Positions 43,010 through 51,926 of a stretch of 62,173 bases of DNA are shown piece by piece (within the stretch, counting starts at the first letter, position 1; each line of letters starts with the position of its first letter). The position numbers and the translations under genes were made by a program. The stretch is from Mycobacterium sp. ACS4054 (GTDB lineage: Bacteria > Actinomycetota > Actinomycetes > Mycobacteriales > Mycobacteriaceae): assembly GCF_001667275.1 (NCBI RefSeq), contig NZ_LZHV01000015.1, positions 1 to 62,173 of the forward strand. The letters run 5' to 3'. The notes below the pieces were generated by a model, which was given only the letters and a program-made list of their open reading frames with translations, had not been told where the DNA came from and searched no databases.

Positions 43010-44763
43010 CAGTACTTCCGTTCCTTGGGTTCGTAGCGGGTCTGCACGACGGGCTTGAAGTCCAGCGCGATGTCGCTCAGCAGATCGGTGCCCTGCTTGT
43101 AGGCCATGGTGTGGCGCATGTAGTTGACGTCGTCACGGTTCGGGTAGTCCTCCCGGGCGTGACCACCGCGGGATTCCTTGCGATTCAGCGCCCCCACCAC
43201 GGTGACCTCGGCCAGCTCCAGCAAAAAGCCCAGCTCGATGGCCTCCAGCAGGTCGCTGTTGAAGCGCTTTCCCTTGTCGTGCACGGTGATTCGGGAGTAC
43301 CGCTCCTTGAGGGCGTGGATGTCGGTAAGCGCCTGCTTGAGCGTCTCTTCGGTGCGGAACACCGCGGCGTTGTTGTCCATCGACTGCTGCAGGGCGCCGC
43401 GGATGTCGGCGACGCGCTCGTTGCCGTGCTCGCTGAGGATGTCGCGGACCCAGCCGACCACCATCGCCTCGGGATTCGCCGGCATCTCCACGAAGTCGTG
43501 CCCGTCGGCGTAGTCGGAGGCGGCGATGCCGGCGCGGCGCCCGAAGACGTTGATGTCCAACAGCGAATTGGTGCCAAGCCGGTTCGCGCCGTGCACCGAC
43601 ACGCAGGCGCACTCGCCGGCGGCGTACAGGCCTGGGACGATGGCGGTGTTGTCCCGCAACACCTGTCCGGTGACGGTGGTGGGGATGCCGCCCATCACGT
43701 AGTGGCACGTCGGGTAGACCGGGACCAGCTCGTGCACGGGGTCCACGCCGAGGTAGGTGCGGGCGAATTCGGTGATGTCGGGCAGCTTCGCCTCGAGCAC
43801 GTCCTCGCCGAGGTGGCGCACGTCGATGTAGACGTAGTCCTTGTTCGGGCCCGCGCCGCGGCCTTCCAGCACCTCCAAAACCATTGACCGCGCGACGATG
43901 TCGCGCGGTGCCAGGTCGACGATGGTCGGTGCGTAGCGCTCCATGAACCGCTCGCCGTCGGCGTTGAGCAGCCGGCCGCCCTCGCCGCGCACGGCCTCGG
44001 AGATCAGGATGCCCAGCCCAGCCAGGCCGGTCGGATGGAACTGATGAAACTCCATGTCCTCCAACGGAAGTCCCTTGCGGAAGACGATGCCGATGCCGTC
44101 GCCGGTCAGGGTGTGCGCGTTGGAGGTGGTCTTGTACATGCGGCCCGAGCCGCCGGTCGCCAACACCACGGCCTTGGCGTGGAACACATGAATCTCGCCG
44201 GTGGCCAGCTCGTAGGCCACCACGCCGGTGGCCACCGGACCGCTCGGCGTCTGGGTGAGAACCAGGTCCAGCGCGTAGAACTCGTTGAAGAACTGCACGT
44301 CGTGCTTGACGCAGTTCTGGTAGAGCGTCTGCAAGATCATGTGGCCGGTGCGGTCGGCGGCGTAGCACGCCCGGCGCACCGGGGCCTTGCCGTGTTCGCG
44401 GGTGTGCCCGCCGAACCGGCGCTGGTCGATGCGGCCTTCGGGGGTGCGGTTGAACGGCATCCCCATCTTCTCCAGGTCGAGCACCGCGTCGATGGCTTCC
44501 TTGCACATGATCTCCACCGCGTCCTGGTCGGCGAGATAGTCGCCGCCCTTGACGGTGTCGAAGGTGTGCCATTCCCAGTTGTCGTCCTCGACGTTGGCCA
44601 GCGCCGCGCACATCCCGCCCTGGGCGGCGCCGGTGTGGCTACGGGTGGGATAGAGCTTGGTGAGCACCGCGGTCCGGACGCGCGGACCCGCCTCCACCGC
44701 GGCGCGCATGCCGGCACCGCCGGCGCCGACGATCACCACGTCGTATCGGTGTTGCTGGATCAC
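43009..44763 (-). CDS. sdhA: Succinate dehydrogenase flavoprotein subunit
   Basis: SdhA (584 residues) oxidises succinate to fumarate with covalently bound FAD. Visible: dinucleotide-binding VIVGAGGAGMRAAVEAG (8-24), the covalent-FAD histidine in RSHTGAAQGGMCAAL, substrate-site FHQFHPTGLAG, RACYAADRTGHMILQ and ANRLGTNSLLDINVFGRRAG. The C-terminal ARRESRGGHAREDYP-like segment is present as NRKESRGGHAREDYPNRDD. It starts 4 bases after the sdhD stop. It is a cytoplasmic-face subunit anchored by SdhC/SdhD. Confidence 0.98.
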   Translation of the reverse strand: MIQQHRYDVVIVGAGGAGMRAAVEAGPRVRTAVLTKLYPTRSHTGAAQGGMCAALANVEDDNWEWHTFDTVKGGDYLADQDAVEIMCKEAIDAVLDLEKMGMPFNRTPEGRIDQRRFGGHTREHGKAPVRRACYAADRTGHMILQTLYQNCVKHDVQFFNEFYALDLVLTQTPSGPVATGVVAYELATGEIHVFHAKAVVLATGGSGRMYKTTSNAHTLTGDGIGIVFRKGLPLEDMEFHQFHPTGLAGLGILISEAVRGEGGRLLNADGERFMERYAPTIVDLAPRDIVARSMVLEVLEGRGAGPNKDYVYIDVRHLGEDVLEAKLPDITEFARTYLGVDPVHELVPVYPTCHYVMGGIPTTVTGQVLRDNTAIVPGLYAAGECACVSVHGANRLGTNSLLDINVFGRRAGIAASDYADGHDFVEMPANPEAMVVGWVRDILSEHGNERVADIRGALQQSMDNNAAVFRTEETLKQALTDIHALKERYSRITVHDKGKRFNSDLLEAIELGFLLELAEVTVVGALNRKESRGGHAREDYPNRDDVNYMRHTMAYKQGTDLLSDIALDFKPVVQTRYEPKERKY

Positions 44764-44767
44764 GGCG

Positions 44768-45238
44768 TCACCCTCCGATATTCGGGTCGAATGTCACCAG
44801 CACGTAGGTGCCCAGCACCAACGTGAACCCCATCGACAGCAGCAGCAGGCTGTTCAGCCAGAACCGGGTGCGGTCGCTGCGGCTGTAGTCGTCGATGATG
44901 GTGCGCAGGCCGTTGCCGCCGTGCAGCTGCGCCAGCCACAGCAGCGCCAAATCCCAGAACTGCCAGAACGGCGAGGCCCAGCGCTGCGCCACGTAGTTGA
45001 AGTCGATGCGGTAAACGCCGTTGTCCCACATCAGCATGATGAACAGGTGCCCGACGGCCAGGACGATCAGCGCGACGCCGGAGAACCGCATGAACAGCCA
45101 GGCGAACTTCTCGAAATTGGGGATGCCCGCCCGGCGCCGCGGCGAGCGCGGGTTGTCGAGGCTGGCCGGCCGGTCGTGGCTGCGCTGGCGGACCGGGGCC
45201 ACCTGCCCGCGGCCCAGCTGCAGGTCGGGGGAGCTCAT
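44768..45238 (-). CDS. sdhD: Succinate dehydrogenase membrane anchor subunit D
   Basis: A 156-residue anchor from ATG 45238, which overlaps the sdhC stop (ATGA); the longer frame upstream shadows sdhC. After a polar ~45-residue N-terminus there are three helices (about 48-70, 86-108 and 127-150). Histidine in VGHLFIML and the HGGNGLR segment near helix 2 are candidates for haem/quinone contacts. With SdhC it anchors the complex and binds menaquinone. Confidence 0.93.
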   Translation of the reverse strand: MSSPDLQLGRGQVAPVRQRSHDRPASLDNPRSPRRRAGIPNFEKFAWLFMRFSGVALIVLAVGHLFIMLMWDNGVYRIDFNYVAQRWASPFWQFWDLALLWLAQLHGGNGLRTIIDDYSRSDRTRFWLNSLLLLSMGFTLVLGTYVLVTFDPNIGG

Positions 45239-45669
45239 CGCAGGTGCTCCCAGATGTGGATGCCCGTCACCACGCCGGCCGGGACCATGAGCAGCAGGAA
45301 GACGATGCCGACGATCCAGAACATCAGCTTCTGGTAGCGGGTGCCCTCGGACCAGAAGTCGATCAGGATGACGCGGATCCCGTTCAGCCCGTGAAAGAGC
45401 ACCGCGGCCACCAGCCCGTACTCCATCAGGCCGACGATGGGGGTCTGGTAGTCGTGGATCACCGCGTTGTAGGTCTGCGGGCTGACCCGCAGCATCGCGG
45501 CGTCCAGCACGTGGACGAACAGGAAGAAGAAGATCGTCGCGCCGCTGATGCGATGCAACACCCACGACCACATGCCGGGGTCGCCCCGATACAGGGTCCG
45601 GGGTGGTCGCCGCTTGCGCGAGGGTGCAGATTGCGTTGCCGGATCCGCGGTTGTCGCCTGTGTGCTCAC
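45235..45669 (-). CDS. sdhC: Succinate dehydrogenase cytochrome b subunit C
   Basis: A 144-residue anchor from GTG 45669, preferred because GAGGA lies 4-5 bases before it; ATG 45693 and TTG 45696 upstream have no ribosome site. RTLYRGDPGMWSWVLHRISG is the conserved SdhC entry motif, and three helices follow (about 35-55, 75-97 and 113-135). FVHVLDAAML holds the likely haem-ligand His. M. tuberculosis SdhC is recalled as starting later, at the MWSW methionine. It is first gene of the sdh operon and divergent from cdd. Confidence 0.93.
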   Translation of the reverse strand: MSTQATTADPATQSAPSRKRRPPRTLYRGDPGMWSWVLHRISGATIFFFLFVHVLDAAMLRVSPQTYNAVIHDYQTPIVGLMEYGLVAAVLFHGLNGIRVILIDFWSEGTRYQKLMFWIVGIVFLLLMVPAGVVTGIHIWEHLR

Positions 45670-45708
45670 CCAGTCCTCACCGCCTTCTGACATCAAGGGA
45701 GGGCAATT

Positions 45709-45781
45709 CAGCCTAACCCGCGCGGGGCGCCGCCCGTGCCGACCAGTCCGCCCGGCGAACGCTCGTGTCAGGGTTAGGCTG
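45709..45781. promoter_or_regulatory. Divergent sdhC/cdd promoters in an 11-bp inverted repeat
   Basis: CAGCCTAACCC (45709-45719) and GGGTTAGGCTG (45771-45781) are perfect inverted copies 51 bases apart. Each contains a TAGGCT pointing away from the other arm, at a place fitting the -10 of sdhC (minus strand) and of cdd (plus strand). The symmetric layout gives back-to-back promoters and a possible shared operator. Confidence 0.55.
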
Positions 45782-45818
45782 GCGGTCTTGAAGTGCCCAT
45801 GGCTGAGCGGGGTTGCGA

Positions 45819-46217
45819 ATGGCAGATGTCGATTGGAATGCGCTGCGCCACAAGGCGATCGACGCCGCTACGGGGGCCTACGCGCCGTATTCGCGGTTCC
45901 CCGTGGGGGCCGCCGCGCTGGTCGACGACGGCCGCGTGGTCACCGGCTGCAATGTGGAGAACATCTCATATGGCCTTGGTCTCTGTGCCGAATGCGGCGT
46001 GGTGTGCGCTCTACACGCCGGCGGCGGCGGCCGGCTGATCGCGCTGGCCTGCGTCGACGGCGAGGGTCGCGCGCTCATGCCGTGCGGGCGGTGCCGCCAG
46101 CTGCTGTTGGAGCACGGCGGCCCGGAGCTGCTGATCGACCACTCGGCCGGGCCGCGCCGCCTCGGCGAGTTACTGCCCGACGCCTTCAGCGCGGACCTGC
46201 CGCGGGAACCCCGTTGA
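45819..46217 (+). CDS. cdd: Cytidine deaminase
   Basis: A 132-residue tetramer-type cytidine deaminase (cytidine/deoxycytidine to uridine/deoxyuridine). The ATG at 45819 is used; a TTG two codons upstream is also open. SRFPVGAAALVDDGR and VENISYGLGLCAECGVV carry the CAE proton-shuttle Glu and first zinc Cys, and PCGRCRQLLLE carries the other two zinc cysteines. It leads the salvage operon cdd-deoA-add and overlaps the deoA start. It is divergent from sdhC. Confidence 0.96.
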   Translation: MADVDWNALRHKAIDAATGAYAPYSRFPVGAAALVDDGRVVTGCNVENISYGLGLCAECGVVCALHAGGGGRLIALACVDGEGRALMPCGRCRQLLLEHGGPELLIDHSAGPRRLGELLPDAFSADLPREPR

Positions 46218-47500
46218 CCGACCACGCATTCGACGCGCCGACGGTGATCCGCACCAAGCGCGACGGCGGCCGGCTGTCCGAGGCCGCCATCGACTGGGTC
46301 GTCGACGCCTACACCCATGGCCGGGTGGCCGAGGAACAGATGTCGGCGCTGCTGATGGCGATTTTCCTGCGCGGCATGGACGGCGGCGAGATCGCCGGCT
46401 GGACCGCGGCGATGCTGGCCTCCGGCGAACGGCTGGACTTTCGCGACCTGCACCTGCCCACCGTCGACAAGCACTCCACCGGCGGCGTCGGGGACAAGAT
46501 CACCCTGCCCCTGGTGGCCGTCGTCGCCGCCTGCGGCGCCGCGGTGCCCCAGGCGTCCGGGCGCGGGCTGGGGCACACCGGCGGCACCCTGGACAAGCTG
46601 GAGTCCATCGCCGGGTTCACCGCCGCGCTGTCCAACCGGCGGGTGCGCGACCAACTCCGCGAGGTGGGCGCGGCCATCTTCGCCGCCGGCGAGCTGGCGC
46701 CGGCCGACGCCAAGCTGTATGCGCTGCGCGACATCACGGCCACCGTCGAGTCGCTGCCGCTGATCGCCAGCTCGGTGATGAGCAAGAAGCTGGCCGAGGG
46801 GGCCGGGGCGCTGGTGCTCGACGTGAAGGTCGGCTCCGGTGCGCTGCTCGACTCCCCGAAGCGCTGCCGCGAACTGGCCCACACCATGGTCGGGCTGGGC
46901 GAGGCACACGGGGTGCCGACGCGCGCGCTCCTGACCGACATGAACGCCCCGCTGGGCGCGGCCGTCGGCAACGCCCTGGAGGTCGCCGAGTCGGTGGACG
47001 TGCTGGCCGGCGGCGGGCCGCCCGACGTCGTCGAGCTGACGGTGCGGCTCGCGGGGGAGATGCTCGAACTGGCGGGCATCGACGGCCGCGACCCGGCGGA
47101 GACGCTGCGCGACGGCACCGCGATGGACCGGTTTCGCCGCCTGATCGCCGCCCAGGGCGGTGATTTGTCGGTTCCGTTGCCGATCGGTGCGCATTCCGAC
47201 ACCGTGACCGCCGACCGGGGCGGCACAATGGGCGATATCGACGCGATGGCGGTGGGGCTGGCGGTGTGGCGGCTCGGTGCGGGCAGGTCCCGTCCGGGCG
47301 AACGGGTGCAGGCCGGCGCCGGTATCCGGATCCACCGCCGGCCCGGCGGCCGTGTCGCGGCCGGCGAGCCGCTGTTCACCCTCTACACCGACACCCCGGA
47401 GCGCCTCGGCGCCGCGCTGGCCGAACTCGACGGCGGCTTCAGCGTCGGCGACACGCCACCGGCGCCGCGCCCGCTGATCATCGATCGGATCGCACCGTGA
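46214..47500 (+). CDS. deoA: Thymidine phosphorylase
   Basis: DeoA (428 residues) splits thymidine or deoxyuridine with phosphate into base and deoxyribose-1-phosphate. It begins at TTG 46214 inside the cdd stop (TTGA); the following TDHAFDAPTVIRTKRDGG matches the recalled N-terminus of Rv3314c. The signature KHSTGGVGDKITLPL and SGRGLGHTGGTLDKLES binds phosphate and the sugar; the hinge and C-terminal Gly-rich domain (GAGIRIHRRPGGRVAAGEPL) are complete. Operon position after cdd fits stepwise pyrimidine-nucleoside salvage. Confidence 0.96.
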   Translation: MTDHAFDAPTVIRTKRDGGRLSEAAIDWVVDAYTHGRVAEEQMSALLMAIFLRGMDGGEIAGWTAAMLASGERLDFRDLHLPTVDKHSTGGVGDKITLPLVAVVAACGAAVPQASGRGLGHTGGTLDKLESIAGFTAALSNRRVRDQLREVGAAIFAAGELAPADAKLYALRDITATVESLPLIASSVMSKKLAEGAGALVLDVKVGSGALLDSPKRCRELAHTMVGLGEAHGVPTRALLTDMNAPLGAAVGNALEVAESVDVLAGGGPPDVVELTVRLAGEMLELAGIDGRDPAETLRDGTAMDRFRRLIAAQGGDLSVPLPIGAHSDTVTADRGGTMGDIDAMAVGLAVWRLGAGRSRPGERVQAGAGIRIHRRPGGRVAAGEPLFTLYTDTPERLGAALAELDGGFSVGDTPPAPRPLIIDRIAP

Positions 47501-47520
47501 CCACAGGGTTGAATTAGACG

Positions 47521-48606
47521 ATGAAGCTGGGCCTCGAGCAGATCAAGAAGGCGCCCAAGGCGCTGCTGCACGACCACCTCGACGGGGGGCTGCGCCCGTC
47601 GACGGTGGTGGAGATCGCCGGGGAGACCGGGTACGACGGGCTGCCCACCACCGACGTGGACGAGCTGGCCACCTGGTTTCGCACCCAGTCGCACAGCGGG
47701 TCGCTGGAGCGCTACCTCGAGCCGTTCTCGCACACGGTGGCGGTGATGCAGACACCCGAGGCGCTGCATCGCGTCGCCTATGAATGCGTCGAAGACCTGG
47801 CCGCCGATTCCGTTGTCTACGCCGAGATCCGGTTCGCGCCGGAGCTGCACATCGACCGCGGGCTGTCGTTCGACGAGATCGTCGAGGCCGTGCTGGCCGG
47901 CTTCGCCGACGGCGAGAAGGCCTGCGCCGCCGCCGGCCGGCCGATCGTGGTGCGGCTGCTGGTGACCGCCATGCGGCACGCGGCAGTGTCGCGGCGAATC
48001 GCCGAGCTGGCGATTCGGTTCCGGGACAAGGGAGTTGTGGGGTTCGACATCGCCGGCGCCGAGGCGGGCAATCCGCCGACCCGGCACCTGGACGCCTTCG
48101 AGTACATGCGAGACCATAACGCGCGCTTCACGATTCACGCCGGCGAGGCTTTCGGGCTGCCGTCCATCCACGAGGCGATCGCATTCTGCGGTGCCGACCG
48201 ACTGGGTCACGGGGTGCGCATCGTCGACGACATCGACGTGCTCGACGACGGCCGGGTCCGGCTGGGCCGCCTGGCAGCCATCCTGCGGGACAAGCGGATT
48301 CCGCTGGAGCTGTGCCCCAGCTCCAATGTGCAGACCGGCGCCGTGAACAGCATCGCCGAGCATCCGTTCGACCTGCTGGCCCGCACCCGGTTCCGGGTGA
48401 CCGTGAACACCGACAACCGGCTGATGAGCGATACCACGATGAGCCTTGAAATGTGCCGCCTGGTCGAGGCTTTCGGCTACGGTTGGAGTGATCTCGAGCG
48501 GTTCACCATCAACGCGATGAAATCCGCCTTCATTCCCTTCGACGAGCGGCTGGCCATTATCGACGACGTGATCAAGCCGCGCTATGCGGTGCTGATAGCA
48601 GGCTAA
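47521..48606 (+). CDS. add: Adenosine deaminase
   Basis: A 361-residue adenosine/deoxyadenosine deaminase. Zinc and catalytic motifs: [15 protein letters not shown] (HxH pair), [20 protein letters not shown] with catalytic His, [13 protein letters not shown] and the metal aspartate in [14 protein letters not shown]. It starts 20 bases after deoA, third in the cdd-deoA-add salvage operon. A long hairpin follows its stop codon directly. Confidence 0.96.
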   Translation: MKLGLEQIKKAPKALLHDHLDGGLRPSTVVEIAGETGYDGLPTTDVDELATWFRTQSHSGSLERYLEPFSHTVAVMQTPEALHRVAYECVEDLAADSVVYAEIRFAPELHIDRGLSFDEIVEAVLAGFADGEKACAAAGRPIVVRLLVTAMRHAAVSRRIAELAIRFRDKGVVGFDIAGAEAGNPPTRHLDAFEYMRDHNARFTIHAGEAFGLPSIHEAIAFCGADRLGHGVRIVDDIDVLDDGRVRLGRLAAILRDKRIPLELCPSSNVQTGAVNSIAEHPFDLLARTRFRVTVNTDNRLMSDTTMSLEMCRLVEAFGYGWSDLERFTINAMKSAFIPFDERLAIIDDVIKPRYAVLIAG

Positions 48607-48637
48607 CGCCGCCCAACCGAAAACCGGTCGGGCGGCG
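48607..48637. terminator. Hairpin between convergent add and YeaQ-like genes
   Basis: CGCCGCCC (48607-48614) pairs perfectly with GGGCGGCG (48630-48637), with an inner ACCG/CGGT stem and an AAAAC loop. There is no U-run, which is common for mycobacterial terminators. It begins at the base after the add stop, and the facing gene ends at 48649, so it could serve both strands. Confidence 0.7.
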
Positions 48638-48648
48638 CAGCTTTCGGC

Positions 48649-48948
48649 TCAGCGGGTGAGTCGGGTGCCGGTGCGGCGGCCCGTCAACGCCTCGTACAGC
48701 GCGATGAGGACGATGGCGGCGCCGACGCCAATGAAGAACGGAACCCAGGCCACACCACCGTTGGCGTTGTGGTATCCGAATTGGCTAGCGGCCCACGACC
48801 CGATCAGACCGCCGACGGCGCCGAGCACCACGGTCATGATCATGCCGACGTTCTGCTTACCCGGCATCACGAGACGCGCGACCAAACCGATTATCGCGCC
48901 CACGACGATGGCGAGGATTATGGATGTGATCACTTCAGCTCCTGTCAT
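48649..48948 (-). CDS. GlsB/YeaQ/YmgE family membrane protein
   Basis: A 99-residue protein with three helices (about 7-27, 34-56 and 65-87). The family's Gly-rich first pairs are clear: ILAIVVGAIIGLVARLVMPG and VVLGAVGGLIGSWAAS. ATG 48948 has GGGAG 5-6 bases before it. These small membrane proteins are linked to stress responses in several bacteria, but their biochemical role is not settled. It is convergent with add, with the hairpin between them. Confidence 0.85.
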   Translation of the reverse strand: MTGAEVITSIILAIVVGAIIGLVARLVMPGKQNVGMIMTVVLGAVGGLIGSWAASQFGYHNANGGVAWVPFFIGVGAAIVLIALYEALTGRRTGTRLTR

Positions 48949-49024
48949 AACGGCTCCCGGGGTGGGCGCCATCTTCGAGAGGATTTCCCGAAAAGAGGAA
49001 CTTCTAACACAATTCGCGCGGAAC

Positions 49025-49696
49025 TCAGATCAGGTCCGCCGCCAGCCCCATGGCGCGCACCGTGCCGGCCAGGTGGGTTTGCACCGCGCGCAGCGCGCGC
49101 TGACCGTCGCCGTCGCGCAGCGCCTCGGCGATTTCGCGATGCTCGTCCAGGATCGCCGCCAACCGGTCGGGATCGCGCAGCGCCGACTCGCCGATCATCC
49201 GCATCTGCCGGTCGCGCAGCGACGCATAGAAGCCCGACAGGATGGCGTTTCCCGACTCCGCCAGCGTGATGGCGTGGAAGGCGCGGTCGGCATCGAGGAA
49301 CTCGGGCCAATCGGAGCGGTCGACGGCGGCGCGTTGCCGTCGTAGCTCGGCCGACATCTTCTCGAAAACCGCTGCGCACGTGGCGGGTCCGCGGCCCACC
49401 ACCTTGGTCGCGGCGAACTGCTCGAGCACCAGCCGCGCCTCCATCACCGACCGAACCTCGTCCGGGGAAACGGGGACGACCAGCGCGCCGCGCTGCGGGT
49501 ACAGCCGCAGCAGCCCCTCGGCCTCCAGCCGCAGGAACGCCTCGCGCACCGGGGTGCGCGACATGCCCAGCGCCGTCGCGACATCCCCCTCGCTGATCAG
49601 TTCGCCCCCGGGGAACGCGCCGGTGAGCACCCGCGTCTTGACGTAGTCCAGCGCCCGGTCCTTGGCCGTGCCCGGCCGCGGCTCGCTCGTTGCCAC
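49025..49696 (-). CDS. GntR-family (FadR subgroup) transcription regulator
   Basis: A 223-residue regulator from GTG 49696. The N-terminal winged helix is GELISEGDVATALGMSRTPV then REAFLRLEAEGLLRLYPQRG; the C-terminal part is a helical FCD ligand domain with the metal motif DADRAFHAITLAE (D-x-x-x-H). It is divergent from a bicupin gene, so it probably controls that gene and itself through the 141-bp gap, which holds an inverted repeat and a strong promoter. The effector may be an aromatic or carboxylic acid by analogy with FCD regulators. Confidence 0.9.
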   Translation of the reverse strand: MATSEPRPGTAKDRALDYVKTRVLTGAFPGGELISEGDVATALGMSRTPVREAFLRLEAEGLLRLYPQRGALVVPVSPDEVRSVMEARLVLEQFAATKVVGRGPATCAAVFEKMSAELRRQRAAVDRSDWPEFLDADRAFHAITLAESGNAILSGFYASLRDRQMRMIGESALRDPDRLAAILDEHREIAEALRDGDGQRALRAVQTHLAGTVRAMGLAADLI

Positions 49697-49732
49697 TGCA
49701 GCCTTCCGGTAGCTAAGTCGTATCCCAGCAGT

Positions 49733-49750
49733 GTGGTGACGGTACACCAC
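49733..49750. promoter_or_regulatory. Inverted repeat, candidate GntR operator
   Basis: GTGGTG-ACGGTA-CACCAC: perfect 6-base arms around 6 bases. It lies 8 bp upstream of the -35 of the bicupin promoter and 37 bp from the regulator's own start. Size and symmetry suit a dimeric FadR-type protein, though the centre is wider than the typical TNGTNNNACNA site. Confidence 0.5.
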
Positions 49751-49758
49751 CGCAACCC

Positions 49759-49787
49759 TTGACAGGGCGACAACTGAGATACAAGAT
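49759..49787 (+). promoter_or_regulatory. Promoter of the bicupin gene
   Basis: TTGACA (49759-49764), 17 bases, then CAAGAT (49782-49787) in TACAAGAT. This would start transcription near 49794 and give a leader of about 44 bases before the ATG at 49838. The repeated GATAC in the -10 area could be a further regulator contact. Confidence 0.65.
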
Positions 49788-49837
49788 AGATACGAAAGAA
49801 ACATGAGACGAGCCGAAGAAGCCCAGGAGCCGTGCAA

Positions 49838-50866
49838 ATGTCCGTCACCGAACAAGCCCTGACCCCGAACCTGGACCCGACGATCCCCGCGCCGGTGGTC
49901 AACGTGGCCGAGTACGGGTTCGAAGGCCGCTTCCAGGACTGGACCGGCGACGCCGAATTCTTCGAGTACTCCAAGGCCGCCAACCCGATCGGCTCGGGAC
50001 ACGTCCCGCAGGTGCCGATTACCCGGTTCGACGCGGATGTCTACACCGATCGGCCGACCGGTGTGATCCCGCTGGACCTGTCCAAGGAGCTACGGATCGA
50101 GACCGGCGCCGCGACCAGCCCCGCGCTGCTGGCCAACTTCGTGCGCATCCGCCCGGGCGAACAGGTCGACACCAGCCCCAACGCCACCTCCCAGCTGTAC
50201 TACGTGCTCTACGGGCGGGGCTTCGCGGCGGTCAACGGCCAGCTGGTCGGATGGGAGAAGGGTGACTTCTTGACACTGCCCGCGGGCACCCATTCGGTGT
50301 TCTACGCGGCCGCCGACACCGCCATGTACTGGGTGCACGACGAGCCGCTGATGCGCTACCTGGGCGCCGAAGCCACCCAGCCGCGGTTCCGCGCGACCAA
50401 GTTCCGCCGGTCGGACGCGGTGGCCAAGCTGGAAGAGATCGCGGCGCGGCCGGGCGCCAACGAGAAGAGCCGGGTCAGCGTGCTGCTGGCCAATGCCAAC
50501 CAGGAGCAGACACTGACCATCACCCACGTCCTGTGGGCCATGTTCGGCGTGCTGCCCCCGAACCAGGTGCAGCGGCCGCACCGGCACCAGTCGGTGGCGC
50601 TCGACCTGATCCTCGACGCGCCCGCCGACGGCTGCTACACCCTGCTGGGCACCCGCCTCGACGAGCGCGGCGACATCGTCGACCCCATCCGGGTGGACTG
50701 GCGGGCCGGCTGCGCGTTCACCACCCCGCCGGGCATGTGGCACGCCCACTACAACGAGACCGACCAGCCCGCCCACCTGATCCCCATCCAGGACGCGGGG
50801 CTGCAGACCCACCTGCGCAGCCTCGACATCAAGTTCACGCAGCGCCGCGACCTCGTCGCCGGCTGA
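49838..50866 (+). CDS. Bicupin protein (gentisate dioxygenase-like)
   Basis: A 342-residue protein from ATG 49838, with AGGAG spaced 8 bases before it; a GTG two codons earlier is too close to that site. It has two cupin halves: cupin 1 about 90-160 (QLYYVLYGRGFAAVNGQ, WEKGDFLTLPAGTHSVFYA) and cupin 2 about 245-325 (RPHRHQSVALDLIL, FTTPPGMWHAHYNETD). RPHRHQS and WHAHYNE supply histidines for an Fe or Mn site in the second half, as in gentisate 1,2-dioxygenases; the first half has fewer metal-type residues. The divergent GntR gene suggests induction by its substrate. The exact substrate is unknown. Confidence 0.8.
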   Translation: MSVTEQALTPNLDPTIPAPVVNVAEYGFEGRFQDWTGDAEFFEYSKAANPIGSGHVPQVPITRFDADVYTDRPTGVIPLDLSKELRIETGAATSPALLANFVRIRPGEQVDTSPNATSQLYYVLYGRGFAAVNGQLVGWEKGDFLTLPAGTHSVFYAAADTAMYWVHDEPLMRYLGAEATQPRFRATKFRRSDAVAKLEEIAARPGANEKSRVSVLLANANQEQTLTITHVLWAMFGVLPPNQVQRPHRHQSVALDLILDAPADGCYTLLGTRLDERGDIVDPIRVDWRAGCAFTTPPGMWHAHYNETDQPAHLIPIQDAGLQTHLRSLDIKFTQRRDLVAG

Positions 50867-50914
50867 TCCGGCGGGGAGTGCACGGTCCGCACTTGGCGCA
50901 TAGTGTGGCTCGAC

Positions 50915-51922
50915 ATGAAGTTGCCCCTGCTGGGCCCCGTGTCGGTGACCGGCTTCCAGAACGCGTGGTTCTTCCTGGTTCTGCTGGCGGTGCTGCTGGT
51001 CCTGGGCATCTACGTGGTGCTGCAGTTCGCCCGGCGCCGGCGCGTGCTGCGGTTCGCCAACATGGACGTGCTGGAGCGGGTCGCGCCGGCCCACCCCAGC
51101 CGGTGGCGGCACATCCCGACGATCCTGCTGGCCGCGTCGCTGGTGCTGCTGACTACGGCGATGGCCGGGCCGACCTCCGACGTCCGGATCCCGCTCAACC
51201 GGGCCGTCGTCATGCTGGTGATCGACGTATCGGAGTCCATGGCCTCCACCGACGTTCCGCCCGACCGGCTGACCGCCGCCAAGGAGGCCGGCAAGCAATT
51301 CGCCGACGAGCTGACGCCGGCCATCAACCTGGGGCTGGTGGAGTTCGCGGCCAACGCCTCGCTACTGGTCGCCCCGACGACCAACCGCCAGGCGGTCAAG
51401 GCCGCGATCGACAGCCTCAAGCCGGCCCCCAAGACCGCGACGGGCGAGGGCCTGTTCACCGCGCTGCAGGCCATCGCGACGGTGGGCTCGGTGATGGGCG
51501 GCGGCGACGGGCCGCCGCCGGCGCGCATCGTGCTGGAATCGGACGGCGCCGAGAACGTGCCGCTGGATCCCAACGCCCCGCAGGGGGCGTTCACCGCGGC
51601 CCGGGCCGCCAAGGCCGAGGGCGTGCAGATCTCCACGATTTCGTTCGGCACGCCGTACGGCACCGTGGAGTACGAGGGCGCCACCATCCCGGTTCCCGTC
51701 GACGATCAGACGCTGAAGAAGATCTGCGAGATCACCGACGGCCAGTCGTTCCACGCCGACAGCCTGGAGTCGCTGAAGGACGTCTACGCGACCCTGCAGC
51801 GCCAGATCGGCTACGAAACCGTCAAGGGCGACGCCAGCCTGGCCTGGATGCTGCTGGGGGCCGTCGCGATGGCCGGCGCCGTCCTGGCCGGCCTGTTCCT
51901 GAACCGCCGGCTGCCCTCCTGA
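50915..51922 (+). CDS. VWA-domain membrane protein, copy 1
   Basis: A 335-residue protein, the same length and layout as I recall for Rv1481. There are two N-terminal helices (about 15-35 and 58-78), an extracytoplasmic von Willebrand A domain and a C-terminal helix (about 308-328) ending NRRLPS. The MIDAS metal motif is [13 protein letters not shown] (D-x-S-x-S), completed by TGEG and the later ESDG. A TAGTGT box 8 bases before ATG 50915 suggests a leaderless message; a GTG four codons upstream is less likely. VWA proteins of this kind usually work with MoxR-type ATPases, none of which is in view. It faces a paralogue with 4 bp between stops. Confidence 0.85.
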   Translation: MKLPLLGPVSVTGFQNAWFFLVLLAVLLVLGIYVVLQFARRRRVLRFANMDVLERVAPAHPSRWRHIPTILLAASLVLLTTAMAGPTSDVRIPLNRAVVMLVIDVSESMASTDVPPDRLTAAKEAGKQFADELTPAINLGLVEFAANASLLVAPTTNRQAVKAAIDSLKPAPKTATGEGLFTALQAIATVGSVMGGGDGPPPARIVLESDGAENVPLDPNAPQGAFTAARAAKAEGVQISTISFGTPYGTVEYEGATIPVPVDDQTLKKICEITDGQSFHADSLESLKDVYATLQRQIGYETVKGDASLAWMLLGAVAMAGAVLAGLFLNRRLPS

Positions 51923-51926
51923 GCGA

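Noticed and set aside
49832..49834. GTG 49832 as start of the bicupin gene
   Set aside because: It is only 2 bases from the AGGAGC site; ATG 49838 has normal spacing.
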